A program made the translations under genes and the position numbers. The notes under the pieces were generated by a model, which saw only the letters and a program-made list of their open reading frames with translations, searched no databases and was not told the DNA's origin. From Arthrinium phaeospermum (lineage: Eukaryota > Ascomycota > Sordariomycetes > Amphisphaeriales > Apiosporaceae), in NCBI GenBank assembly GCA_006503535.1, contig QYRS01000013.1, positions 930,001-994,000 on the forward strand: 64,000 nucleotides of DNA. Direction: 5' to 3'. Positions 24,880 to 34,306 of the stretch are shown here, piece after piece (position 1 is the stretch's first letter; every line of letters starts with the position of its first letter).

Positions 24880-25595
24880 TCCCGGCTTGGGCAAAGTTAG
24901 CAGCAGCCCCTTCCGGCGTTTATTCTATTTGTCTCAACGTAGGAACAAATACCGGCGGCTCCTTCCGGATTCCCTCCGGAGTCCTTCCGGAGTCTTATAA
25001 AGGCAAGACTTGCGGCAGCCCCTTTCGGCGTTCAGCCTTCCGGCGTTCATTCTATCTGTCTCAACGTGGGAGCAGCACCGGCGGCTCCTTCCGGTGTCAT
25101 TCCGGAGTCTTATAAAGACCGAACTTGCAGCAGCCCCTTTCGGCGTTCGATCTTCCGACTTCGACTCAAAAAACAATACCAGCGGCGCCTTCCGGAGTCC
25201 TACAAAAGCAAACTTCCGGTAACCCCTTTCGCCGTCCATTCTTTCCATCTCAACGTGGGAGCAGACACCGGCAGCTCCTTCCGGAATCGTATAAAGGCAA
25301 GCCTTCCGGCAGCCCCTTTCGGCGTTTAGTCTTCCCGCTACGACTTGGAAAAAGATACCGGCGGCTCCATCCGACGTACTACAAAGGCCCAAACACCGGC
25401 AGCCCCTTTCGGCGTTCTACAAAGGCAAAAATACCGGCGGCCCCTTTCGGCGTCCCCTCTTTCCGTCTCAACTTGGGAAAAGATACCGGCAGCCCCTTTC
25501 GGCGTTTCACAAGGCAAATATACCAGCACTCCGTTACGGTATCCCGCAAAGGAAAAACTATCGGCAGCCCCTTTCGGCATCTTACAAACCACCTC
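24880..25595. repeat. Degenerate direct-repeat array (CAGCCCCTTTCGGCGTT unit)
   Basis: A core close to cagcccctttcggcgtt recurs near 24901, 25015, 25131, 25220 (divergent), 25309, 25402, 25438, 25489 and 25565. In the first half it belongs to a longer module of about 90-115 bases: the core, then tctcaacgtgggagcag, then accggcggctccttccgg, then gtcttataaaggcaag. In the second half the spacing shortens to about 35-75 bases (ctacaaaggc, then accggcagcccctttcggcg). All copies point the same way. The array ends about 145 bases before the start codon of the next gene. Several frames are open across it on both strands because the repeat has few stops; none looks like a normal protein. It is best described as a minisatellite-like array of unknown role. 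Confidence 0.8.
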
Positions 25596-25738
25596 CGTCC
25601 GAAGCATCCAATCTTGCCCGAACGAACCAGCCTCGTCTGGAATAGCAACTATCGCCTCGAACATTTCCTCTCATCCCGAACAATCACTCGACACCCCCAA
25701 CTTTCGTTACTTACTCTTGGCCTCTATCCTGTTTCGAA

Positions 25739-26763
25739 ATGCCAAGACGTCCTGCTCCCGAACAGCGTCCCTTGGGGGCACGCGAGTTCGAGGTCTTGGG
25801 GTATGCTCTCCTGTGCGTTAAACGGGATTTTCCTGCGGTAAGAATTTTTTTATATCTATCTTCGCACTGCATCTTTGAGCGCAAGTGCCCGGTGCTGGGC
25901 ACGGGAAGCATGGCCAGCTCCGAGCCATGGATGTCTGCTGCAATATCCTCGGAGGTGGCAGTGCAACTGCCGTAATACATACTCTTTCTTATCACTTTCT
26001 TCGGCGAAGAAACTGCGATCGTGAGCAGTTAGTGTTACTTTCTTCGCATTTCTTCGGCGAGATTGCGACAATAGGTAGTTGGAATCGCTTTTTCGCCTTT
26101 CTTCGCCTTTCTTCGGCTATCTTCGCCGAAACGAGAGTGAACTAGCAAAGAAGCAGCAGCGAAGTGATTTCGTTCTACCTTTTCTTACCTTGGCCAGCTC
26201 TTTGCTAGACTTCTTAGCTGTCTACTGACATCATTGCCTCACAGGTGGACTGTCGCTTGCTTGCCAGCCTGGCCGGATTCCGGTCTGCCCACGAGACAGT
26301 AACCTACTGGACCGCCTTGAAGAGGAAGGTCAAGAGATTCCGGACCATACGGAAGCTTGACGACTTCACCTTCCGCGAGGTTCAAGTCGCCGGCTACGCC
26401 TGGCAATGCATCCCCGCCTATCGCATTCCCAAGGTTAGTGTCCCATGGATCGTCTCACACTCTCCAAGATACCAGTTTACCCGGACATGGATTAACTTTA
26501 CTCAACAGGTCAAGGCGAAGCGGTTGGTCGAGCTCGGCCTATACGACACCACCGAAGTGGCCACCGAGGCCTGGGGCCTTATTGTCAAGAAGCTCCATGT
26601 CATGGAGGAGAACGATGACTCCGACTCCGACCCCGAGCCTGCTGCGCCTGCTGTGCCTGTGGCCCGCCGGAAGCGCAACGCCGGCCAAGAGGAAGAGGGG
26701 GATGATGAAGCTGGAGGTTCTGCCGCCAAGCGCCGCCGCACCAGCCGTCAGAATGGTGCTTGA
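25739..26763 (+). CDS. Small Myb/SANT-like nuclear protein
   Basis: Three exons (25739-25837, 26245-26433, 26509-26763) give 180 aa. Introns are 407 bases (GTAAGA...CACAG) and 75 bases (GTTAGT...CAACAG). Exons 1-2 read REFEVLGYALLCVKRDFP-AVDCRLLASLAGFRS and then a YW..LKRKVKRF stretch, a pattern I associate with a common fungal Myb/SANT-like helix repeat (LxxLAxxWxC...VDxxKLAxxxG...W..IKKKL). A second partial copy, less clear, seems to follow in exon 3 (VELGLYDTTEVATEAWGLIVKKL). The C-terminus is acidic (DDSDSDPEP), then basic with an NLS-like AAKRRRTSRQ. I infer a nuclear, perhaps DNA-binding protein; no function is known to me. It starts right after a repeat array, and its first intron has its own repeats. 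Confidence 0.7.
25980..26145. repeat. TTCTTCGGCGA-type repeats inside intron 1
   Basis: Within the first intron of the Myb-like gene, ttcttcggcga occurs near 26001 and 26049, with variants ttcttcgcattt, ttcttcgcct and ttcttcggctatcttcgccg up to about 26130. The two main copies sit in a roughly 50-base unit (…gcgat…gagcagttagtgtt / …gcgac…aggtagttggaat). Some copies are partly self-complementary (ttcggcgaagaa). Confidence 0.6.
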
Positions 26764-27385
26764 ACGGGAGCAGATGCAGTAGTTTCTCGTTGTGGTGGAC
26801 GAGAATGAATTTCGTTTGCGGGAATATGGATTTTGTTCGCTGCTGGTTTGTGCCGGCGTTCTTTTGACAGTTAGAAAGAAGAATGGACGTTGAATTGAGA
26901 CAGTTTCTACTGGAAGGAGATCGAGATACGGTGGGCTGTTTAGCCAAGCGTCTGGGGCTAGTAGCCGAGATGCCGTGGAAACGTTGACAATTATAGACAG
27001 GCCACCCCTGAGCCAGCTGAGAAGCCCATTGGCCGAGACGGTTTAGTGCGCCGTTAATGCAGGTCCAAAGTCTGGCTGGATGCCGATATTGCATGACACC
27101 AATTTCAACCTCCGCAAATGCAACGCTACCGTTTCCAACTTTTCCTTGATTCTTGGTGTCTCGTCTCTCTCTTAGGCTGAGAGGCTGATGCGATTGAGCG
27201 AGAGAGCGCGGCCACCTTAAATTGAGGGGCTGCCCGTTCGCCCCCGTTTAAGATGGATTGGTTTAAGACGTACGATCGATCTTCACGTAGTTCTCGTGTC
27301 ATTCTTTGCAAAACGCGGTCTGCAATGGGTGGTTGATTGATTGATTGATTGACTGATTGATTGACTTGACTTGACTTGACTTGAA
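26764..27385. other. Intergenic, promoter and leader of the glycoprotein gene
   Basis: About 620 bases. The last 50 bases before the next ATG are a TTGA/TTGAC microsatellite (separate entry). No coding exon recognised. Confidence 0.4.
27334..27384. repeat. TTGA/TTGAC microsatellite in the 5' leader
   Basis: A run of ttga units (ttgattgattgattgact...) passes into four ttgac units and ends two bases before the ATG of the sequon-repeat glycoprotein gene at 27386. It would be transcribed in the 5' untranslated leader if transcription starts upstream. Confidence 0.8.
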
Positions 27386-29543
27386 ATGCATCTTTTTTGG
27401 TTGACAGTCGCAGCTGCCGGCCTGTCTGGCGCGGCGCCGACTCTAGAATGCTCAGATGATGAATGCTTTCGCGGTAGGCACATCCTTGACCTGTTCCAAT
27501 TGAGCTTCTAGGCTAACTAACTCTAAAAAGCGGTCGCTGATGTCTCGTCGCGCATCCGATCTTCGGATTGCCAGAGCCTCTTTGAGGTCACAGTAACGCC
27601 AGCAACCAGGTAAGAAGAGTCTTGAGGAGACGAATTATGACCGACTGTACTGAAACACAGGATATAGCACGGTAATGCGAACTGTGGTGGTTCAGACCAC
27701 TGGCACTACGACCAAGACTATTCTGTCAACAGACAAGATCACCGCAACCGCAGCGCCTTCCAAGCGATGGCAGGATCAGCGAGACGCCGCGGGCGCCCTA
27801 CTGCGCCGGTCTGAGCTTCCTCGCCAGACCACATCAACGTCTCCGCCGCAGAAAACACCAGACTATGCCGCCCCTTGTGGTTCGGCCAAGGCGTTGTCGT
27901 CCGTCTGCTCCTGCATGGGCTACGAGCATGCCACGCTTACGGTGCCAGCACCGGAGACCACGAAGACTACCACGCTGCACGAGGCAGAAACCGTCACAGC
28001 CTTCAAGACCGTCAAGACACAGCAGAGGTTCCCTGGCTCCCTCAACGGCACATCGACTCTCTTTCGTAACTCAACGGCAGCGCGGTTTGGCAACTCGACA
28101 GCCAAGGCAGGAAACTTTACGTTCTCAGGGGGCGCATCGCGTTCCGCCTCTACTCCAGGCTCGAGCTTGTTGACAAGTCTGAGCGACTCTGCCCAAGCTT
28201 TTGCTTCGTCGGCAATGCCGGGGCAGACTAGGACATCGGAGACGGGTCCATCGAGAGCATTGGCAACGTCAGACGTAAGCATAACGACTGACAGTGCCAT
28301 GGGCTCTAGCAGGAGGCCGTTGCCGGCATCTCCCTCCAGCTCTCAACTTCCCCCAGACACAGGCTCGAAGACAGCCATGAGCATCACCAGCAAAGCCCCG
28401 TCTCCGAAGGATGTACCAGCTTCTGCTCCGCTCTTTGCCAACAGCACAACTGCCAGGCTGAACACAACTATGCCGCAGACGTCCGTGAGCCTTGCGGGCA
28501 GCCACCGTTTTGTAAATACCACAAAGCCAACGGTGGTTCTCGGCACCTCGAGCGCGGCGCCGTTCTCGAATTCGTCGACAAGTGTGTCGGTTTTCCAACC
28601 GACAACTACGGCAGCAAAGTCCAACGTAACATCAGCGCCGTTTCTGAACGCCACCACACCAGCTCCTTTCTTGAATGCAACCGGCTTGCCATTGGCCAGT
28701 ACGACCCTGCCACACTTTGTGAATTCCACCACTCCAGGGACCCTCGCGAACTCAACTGGCATGCCATCTTTCAATGCGACGAGGCCTCCGTTTGCCCTTG
28801 CCAACGCCACCACTTCAGCACCATTCCTGAACTCTACAGTCGCTCCCTTGTCCAACAACACGCTGTTACCTTTCACCAATGCGACGAAGCCAGCGCCGTT
28901 TCTCAACTCCACGGGCACTCCGCGGTTCAACGCCACGCGCCCGCCGTTTCTCAACTCAACAGGCATTCCTCGGTTCAACACTACCCGCCCACCGTATGCC
29001 AATACCACCAGTTTCCGGGCATTGAATGCTACATCTGTGCGATTTAGCAACACAAGCGCGCCCACAGCAACGCCGACGTCTATGACATGTGGAGAGACGG
29101 CATCTCCCTTCATGCTCAAGGTCTCCCAGCCATCTGGGCATTTCGATGGCTGGTTCGCCAAAGTTCTTGCCAACACCATCATGTTCACGTCGTCCGCGAA
29201 CCACTCCAGCAAGTTCAGTGTTGAGTCATCTGGCTATCTCTGTGCTGTTGGGTACGCAGGAGAGGACGGCAACCCCGCGATTGCCATTGTCGAGGACAAG
29301 AAGGACCTCACAGGCAGTGCGGTATACTTGATCGATCAAAAGCGAATGGAGGATCTCAAGAAACAGGGCTACGGCCCCCTAGACTGCGCTGTGAACGGAG
29401 ACTTGGCATGCCAAGGAGGTCAGGAACTCAGCAACTGGGTGGGATGTGGGTTGGGCCTTGATATGAGCAGCGACGCGGGAGAGAACGTCGTGGTGGATGG
29501 CTGGAACTGCACGTCAGTGGCATTGTCGGCAATCTACGAATAA
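27386..29543 (+). CDS. Secreted sequon-repeat glycoprotein
   Basis: Exons 27386-27473, 27531-27609 and 27668-29543 give 680 aa. Exon 1 encodes a signal peptide (MHLFWLTVAAAGLSGAAP, cut near 17). A short Cys-containing N-terminal piece (LECSDDECFR, SSDCQSLF) is followed by a Ser/Thr/Pro-rich region. From about 374 to 527 there is a degenerate repeat of 12-16 residues of the type PFLNSTGxPRFNATRP with about 20 N-x-S/T sites, so it should be heavily N- and O-glycosylated. Residues 530-680 form a compact domain with Cys (TCGETASPFMLKVSQPSG, GYLCAVGY, LDCAVNGDLACQGG, WVGCGLGLD, WNCTSVALSAIYE). No GPI-type hydrophobic tail is seen, so it is probably secreted or cell-wall bound. I do not recognise the C-terminal family. 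Intron acceptors were chosen to avoid a TAG just before 27668. Confidence 0.8.
28621..29080 (+). repeat. Coding repeat (N-glycosylation sequon units)
   Basis: DNA copies of units such as ccgtttctcaactcaac and ttcaacgc(c/g)ac(g/t)cg recur in this coding segment and translate into FLNST / RFNATRPP units. Units near 28911-28980 are nearly identical to each other, which suggests recent expansion by slippage or unequal exchange. Confidence 0.7.
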
Positions 29544-29916
29544 TCAACATAAATAATTACCTTTTCCAAATCCCCTGGCTACCAAAAAATCTGCCCAGGC
29601 TATACCTCCTTACTTTCCCAGAATCTTAAGAGCCATGAACTCTTGGTGATTAGTCAGATACCCCACTGCCAAATCGCCGGCGCTTGACGCGTAACCCGTG
29701 ATCCTGTTGGGTTCATGCGCGTCAACTCCCCTGGCTGTCAACTATGGGCATGCCATCTGCCATAATCATTAAATTTTCAAGGCCCGCTACATATCTACCT
29801 GACTCACTGTCTCGAGTACCAACGCATCAAGCAAGAGTTTCGCTCCAATTGCTCGAAAACACGAGGTTGCTGAGCGTCACACCCAAAAGGTGATAGCGTA
29901 AACTTAGTTGCGTCCG
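29544..29916. other. Intergenic spacer
   Basis: About 370 bases between two genes of the same orientation. No further feature recognised. Confidence 0.4.
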
Positions 29917-31449
29917 ATGTCTGGGGGTTACGGATTGGGAGGGATGGAAGAACACAACACCGCCGTCGCCGCAATCGCGGCACGGGTTCGCACTTTCGCC
30001 GAGAGACAGGAGAAGTTCCGGGTCTACCACGGCTCCACCAACAGCACCCGCAAGTCGGACCGCCGCGCCGACAACACCGTCGACACCAGCGGGCTGAACC
30101 ATGTGCTGCAGGTCGACGGCGCGCGCAAGACGGCCCTCGTCGAGCCCAACGTGCCCATGGACGCCCTCGTCGCCGCCACGTTCGCGCCGCGGGACCAGCG
30201 CCGCCTCCTGCCCCTCGTCGTCATGGAGTTCCCCAACATCACCGTCGGCGGCGGCTTCTCCGGCAGCTCCGGCGAGAGCAGCTCCTTCCGCCACGGGCCC
30301 TTTGATTCCACCATCAACTGGGTCGAGATCGTGCTTCCGAGCGGCGACGTCGTCCGGGCCGCGCAGACGGGCGAGCACGCCGATCTGTTCTGGGGCGCCG
30401 CGTCCGGGTTCGGCACCCTCGGCGTCGTCACGCTGCTCGAGGTACAGCTGCGCGACGCGGCCGACTTGGTCGAGCTGACGTACCAGCCGTTCGCTAGTCT
30501 GGTCGAGGCCTCGGCGTTTATGGAGAAGCAGATGCGGGAGCCCGCCGTCGACTTCATCGATGCCATCGCGTTCTCGCCCAAGTCGACGATTGTCTGTCTG
30601 GGCCGTTTAGTGGAAGAGGTGCCAGAAACCGGGTCGCACCGCCCGTCGCAGTTTACCCGGCGCGGCGATTCTTGGTTCTATCTCCACGTCGAGCAGAGGA
30701 CGAAGAGCGCCAGAGAGCCTATAGTCGATTACATACCGTTGGTCGACTACTTGTTCCGATACGACCGAGGAGGCTTCTGGGTGGCCAAGTATGCCTACCG
30801 CTATTTCTTCACGCCTTTCAACCGCATCACTCGATTTATCCTCGATCGCTATATGCACACTAAGGTCATGTATCACGCACTTCACCAGAGCCGGCTTGCC
30901 GATGACTACATCGTCCAGGACGTAGGTGTCCCCTTTGACCAGGTGGGTGCGCTGCATCAGTGGCTCGAGGATGAGCTGCCGACGTACCCGCTGTGGCTCT
31001 GCCCGCTGCGGGTGCGCCGCGATGGGCCGCCCGAGGAGACGCGACACGGCCTGCACGCCGAGTTCGCCGACCCGAGCACGCCCGAGTACCTGATGAACTT
31101 CGGGGTCTGGCGGCCGGGCTCCCTGGACCACGGCGAGTTCGTCGAGCAGAACCGCGGGCTCGAGCGCAAGGTGCAGGAGCTCGGCGGCAAGAAGTGGCTC
31201 TACGCGCACGCCTACTACACCGAGGACGAGTTCTGGCGGTCGTATGACCGGGACTCCTACGACGCCCTCCGCGCCAAGTACGCGGCCACCTACCTCCCCA
31301 GCGTCTACGACAAGGTCAAGGTCGACGACGCGAAGGGGAAGGGGGAGCCCAAGCCGATGGGTGGCGTGCGCCCTTTCCAAGGGCTATACGGCGTATATAA
31401 GGCATGGCGAGGCGGCGAATACCTCATGCCCTCCAAGAAGCCCAAATAG
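29917..31449 (+). CDS. DHCR24-like FAD-linked oxidoreductase
   Basis: Single exon, 510 aa. It carries a VAO/PCMH-type FAD domain in the N-terminal half (NTVDTSGLNHVLQVD, VEPNVPMDAL, FPNITVGGGFSGSSGESSS, DLFWGAASGFGTLGVVT) and a C-terminal half that follows the Delta24-sterol reductase (DHCR24/Diminuto) pattern: VDYIPLVDYLFRYDRGGFW, VQDVGVP, LPTYPLWLCPLR, KWLYAHAYYTEDEFW and PSVYDKVK. DHCR24 reduces the sterol side-chain Delta24 bond. The N-terminal membrane helix of animal DHCR24 is absent. Ascomycetes make C24-methylated ergosterol with Erg4, so a different substrate is likely; this is inference. It starts at ATG 29917; ATG 29944 is an alternative. The MFS transporter gene follows 474 bases downstream in the same direction. 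Confidence 0.88.
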   Translation: MSGGYGLGGMEEHNTAVAAIAARVRTFAERQEKFRVYHGSTNSTRKSDRRADNTVDTSGLNHVLQVDGARKTALVEPNVPMDALVAATFAPRDQRRLLPLVVMEFPNITVGGGFSGSSGESSSFRHGPFDSTINWVEIVLPSGDVVRAAQTGEHADLFWGAASGFGTLGVVTLLEVQLRDAADLVELTYQPFASLVEASAFMEKQMREPAVDFIDAIAFSPKSTIVCLGRLVEEVPETGSHRPSQFTRRGDSWFYLHVEQRTKSAREPIVDYIPLVDYLFRYDRGGFWVAKYAYRYFFTPFNRITRFILDRYMHTKVMYHALHQSRLADDYIVQDVGVPFDQVGALHQWLEDELPTYPLWLCPLRVRRDGPPEETRHGLHAEFADPSTPEYLMNFGVWRPGSLDHGEFVEQNRGLERKVQELGGKKWLYAHAYYTEDEFWRSYDRDSYDALRAKYAATYLPSVYDKVKVDDAKGKGEPKPMGGVRPFQGLYGVYKAWRGGEYLMPSKKPK

Positions 31450-31923
31450 ATCGCCGGCATAGAACTCGTTATTTCGCGGGACCATGTCTCAGGGCCTCTT
31501 ATGTATTTCAAGCCCGCTTGGGGGGGCGTGGATGACGGGTCCCAGCCTATGTCGCAATACCCTGTTTCTATTAAGTAGACATCACTGTAATTACCATAAT
31601 GGCCCAGTATTGCCTTGTGTCGGGAAAGCACGCCATCAGACTATACCTACACGGAATGGCTCAATGGCGTCATGCTGTTGAATGTTTACTGGTTGAAACT
31701 TATGCAACGATCTGCAAGCGTTCCCCGCAGGCAACAAAAGTCGCCAGCGGGGCATAAAATCCGATATACTTACTAATGTACCTACTGCCTTACGGATCGC
31801 TTCATTTCATATTGAAATCGAATTCTTTGAGACAGTAGAGGACGAATCGAATTTATGGCAAATATTGTCGAGTATTACTAACCAACTGTTGGCCAAACAA
31901 GAAGTCGGAAGCCGTCGCACAGC
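31450..31923. other. Intergenic spacer, promoter of the MFS gene
   Basis: About 470 bases between the DHCR24-like gene and the MFS transporter gene. AT-richer than its neighbours. No gene or RNA recognised. Confidence 0.4.
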
Positions 31924-34015
31924 ATGATGACGGTACCCACTGAGCCGGGTGTAGCATCAGCACGCAATCATGGTGTAGAGTTGAGCTTGCGCGATAGCCT
32001 TGACTTGGAAAGCCACCATTCTTTTCAGGAGAGCGCAGATGAGGCGGCCCAGACCCTCTTGGGGCCGTCGGAGCCAAGCCGGGGCGACAACGACATGGGC
32101 GATGACGGCGACGACGCCCACGCCCACGCCCACGCCCACCGCTGGACGCCGCCGCGCAACTTCGTCTGGATCCAGGTCGCCATCATGTCCAACGTCTTCC
32201 TGTACGGCTTCGACGGCACCATCACGGCCGCGACCTACGCCGTCATCAGTTCCTCCTTCGGCGCCACCAACACGGCCTCCTGGCTCACCACTTCCTACCT
32301 CGTCACCAGTACCGCCTTCCAGCCGCTCTACGGCCGCGTCTCGGACCTCTTTGGCCGTCGCGTCTGCTTCTTCTTCGCCACCGTCACCTTCGCCCTCGGC
32401 TGTCTCGGCTGCGGCGTCGCGGGCGATATTGTCACGCTGAACTGCATGAGGGCGCTGGCGGGGCTGGGAGGCGGCGGGCTCATGACCATGGGTGAGTAGC
32501 TTACTCTCTTCCTGACTTACCCAAAGCCCTTATCCTCGTCTCTAATTGGGTTGCTTCATCCGACCGACTGGATAGACGTACTAACTCCATTTCTTCAGCT
32601 ACGATCATCAACTCGGACATGATCCCCTTCCAGAAGAGAGGAATGTATCAAGCCCTCCAGAATGGTGTCACGGGCTTCGGCTACATCTGTGGCGCATCGC
32701 TGGGCGGGGCCATCGCCGACACCATCGGCTGGCGCTGGTGCTTCATCCTGCAGGTGCCGATCTCGGTGTTCGCCTTTGTCGTCGGCTGGCTGGCCGTCGA
32801 GGACCCCAAGGTGAACTTGGTCATAGGCTCGAAGACGCTCAAGGAAACATGGCACGTCGTGGACTTTTCGGGCGCCCTGCTCCTGGTCACGGCGGTGTCG
32901 GTGCAGCTCGTCGGCCTGAGCCTGGGCGGCAACGAGCTGCCCTGGAGCAGCCCCTGGGTCATCGGCGCTCTCCTGGGAAGCCTCGCCCTCTTCGCCCTCT
33001 TCATCAGGGTGGAGAAGCGTACCAAGGCGATCCCCATGATTCCGCTGCGGATGCTCAATAGCCGACTGCCAATCCTAATACAGGTCTCCAACGTCTGTGC
33101 CGGCGCCTCGGCGTTCGCGGTAAGCTGTTTCGACCGAGACCATTCCTAAAGCCTGAAGATAGAGAAATGCTGACGAGCGCGCGCGCCAGTTCCTGTTTGT
33201 CCTCCCGCTGTTTTTCCAAGTCGTTCTACTCGACTCGGCTACCCAAACCGGAATGCGGCTCATGATACCCTCCCTGGCCGTACCCATCGGTGGTTTGATC
33301 GCCGGGATCGTCATGTCCCGATGGGGCCAGCTCCTCACCCTGGTCCGCGTGGGTGCAATCCTCATGGCCGTTGGGAACGGCCTTGTCGCATCCCTCAAGT
33401 TCGAGGACTCGTACTGGAAGTACTTCGTTTACATATTCCCTGCCAATCTTGGGCAGGGCGTAATCTTCCCGGCGATACTTTTCACCGCTCTAGCTACGTT
33501 CGAACACTCCGGTAAGTCCGCTCTTATCCACCAGTGGGCGAATAGCATCAATCAATACCTCGTTTATCTGACGTTGCACATATATAGACCACGCCGTATC
33601 TGCCTCGACCGTCTACCTCATCCGGTCCCTGGGGACCGTTTGGGGTGTATCGATCACCTCCGCCATCATCCAGACCACTCTCAGCGTCCGGCTTCCCGAA
33701 GCTCTTAGCGACGTACCCAACAAATGGACAGTACGACCCTTTCATACTTCTTCCTTTTGCTACTCTCCCCCTTTGATGTAATCGTTGAGTGATGCGCAGC
33801 TGACCTAATGACCCAACCCAAAATAGGTAATCGACGATGTGAGACACTCGGTTGACGCTCTCCTGCGTCTGCCGCCAGACGTGCAGCTAAAGGCACGCCA
33901 TGTCTACTACTTAGGTTTGCACTACTCCTTTGCCGCCTCGTCTGCGTGTGCCCTGATCGCGCTCTGTACTGCACTGGCTGCACGCGAGAAAGGTCTTCGG
34001 AAAACCAGCTCCTGA
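31924..34015 (+). CDS. MFS transporter, DHA2/VBA-type (14 TM)
   Basis: Five exons (31924-32491, 32599-33119, 33190-33511, 33588-33730, 33827-34015) give 580 aa; every junction is GT-AG and closes in frame. This subfamily exports drugs and toxic metabolites or moves basic amino acids into the vacuole (Vba proteins). The cytosolic N-terminus (about 75 aa) is acidic and ends in a His/Ala run (DAHAHAHAHRW). Helix 1 and the following loops show NVFLYGFDGTITAATYAVI, TASWLTTSYLVTSTAFQPLYGRVSDLFGRR (motif A) and MRALAGLGGGGLMTM. Exons 4-5 supply the last helices (STVYLIRSLGTVWGVSITSA; YSFAASSACALIALCTALAA). The gene lies just downstream of the DHCR24-like gene in the same direction, so the two might act on one compound; this is not shown. 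Confidence 0.88.
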
Positions 34016-34306
34016 ACTTGGGGACGAGCCAAGGCTGAACTGGGCTCTCTTTTTGGCCATAGATTGAGTTGATCTAGACGAGTGCATAGATCGAGGGGAA
34101 ACACGAGGCACGGAAAGAATAGACGTTGTACAGTAGATTTGGTTTACCCTTGTCGGTTCACATTACTTGGTGTAAGCCTCACAGTTGCCAACACATTGAT
34201 ATACTTCTCCAATCGAGCCATAAGCTACCTGTATAGGACCATGTCACCTGAGAAAGAGGCTCGAGGGACAACCCATCTCATTCTATACCTCGGAGCCCTC
34301 GTCAGA

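Noticed and set aside
24880..25595. CRISPR-like or protein-coding reading of the repeat array
   Set aside because: Repeats are degenerate and vary in spacing, spacers are not of constant length, and the organism is eukaryotic. The open frames change frame between copies and no single frame spans the array.
28621..29080. RiPP precursor (core peptide repeats) partnered with the UstYa gene
   Set aside because: The units lack KR/RR Kex2 sites between copies and are sequon-rich glycoprotein repeats; the gene also lies 9 kb away with unrelated genes between.
30607..31380. 257-codon minus-strand open frame
   Set aside because: Antisense to the DHCR24-like gene; no recognisable motif.
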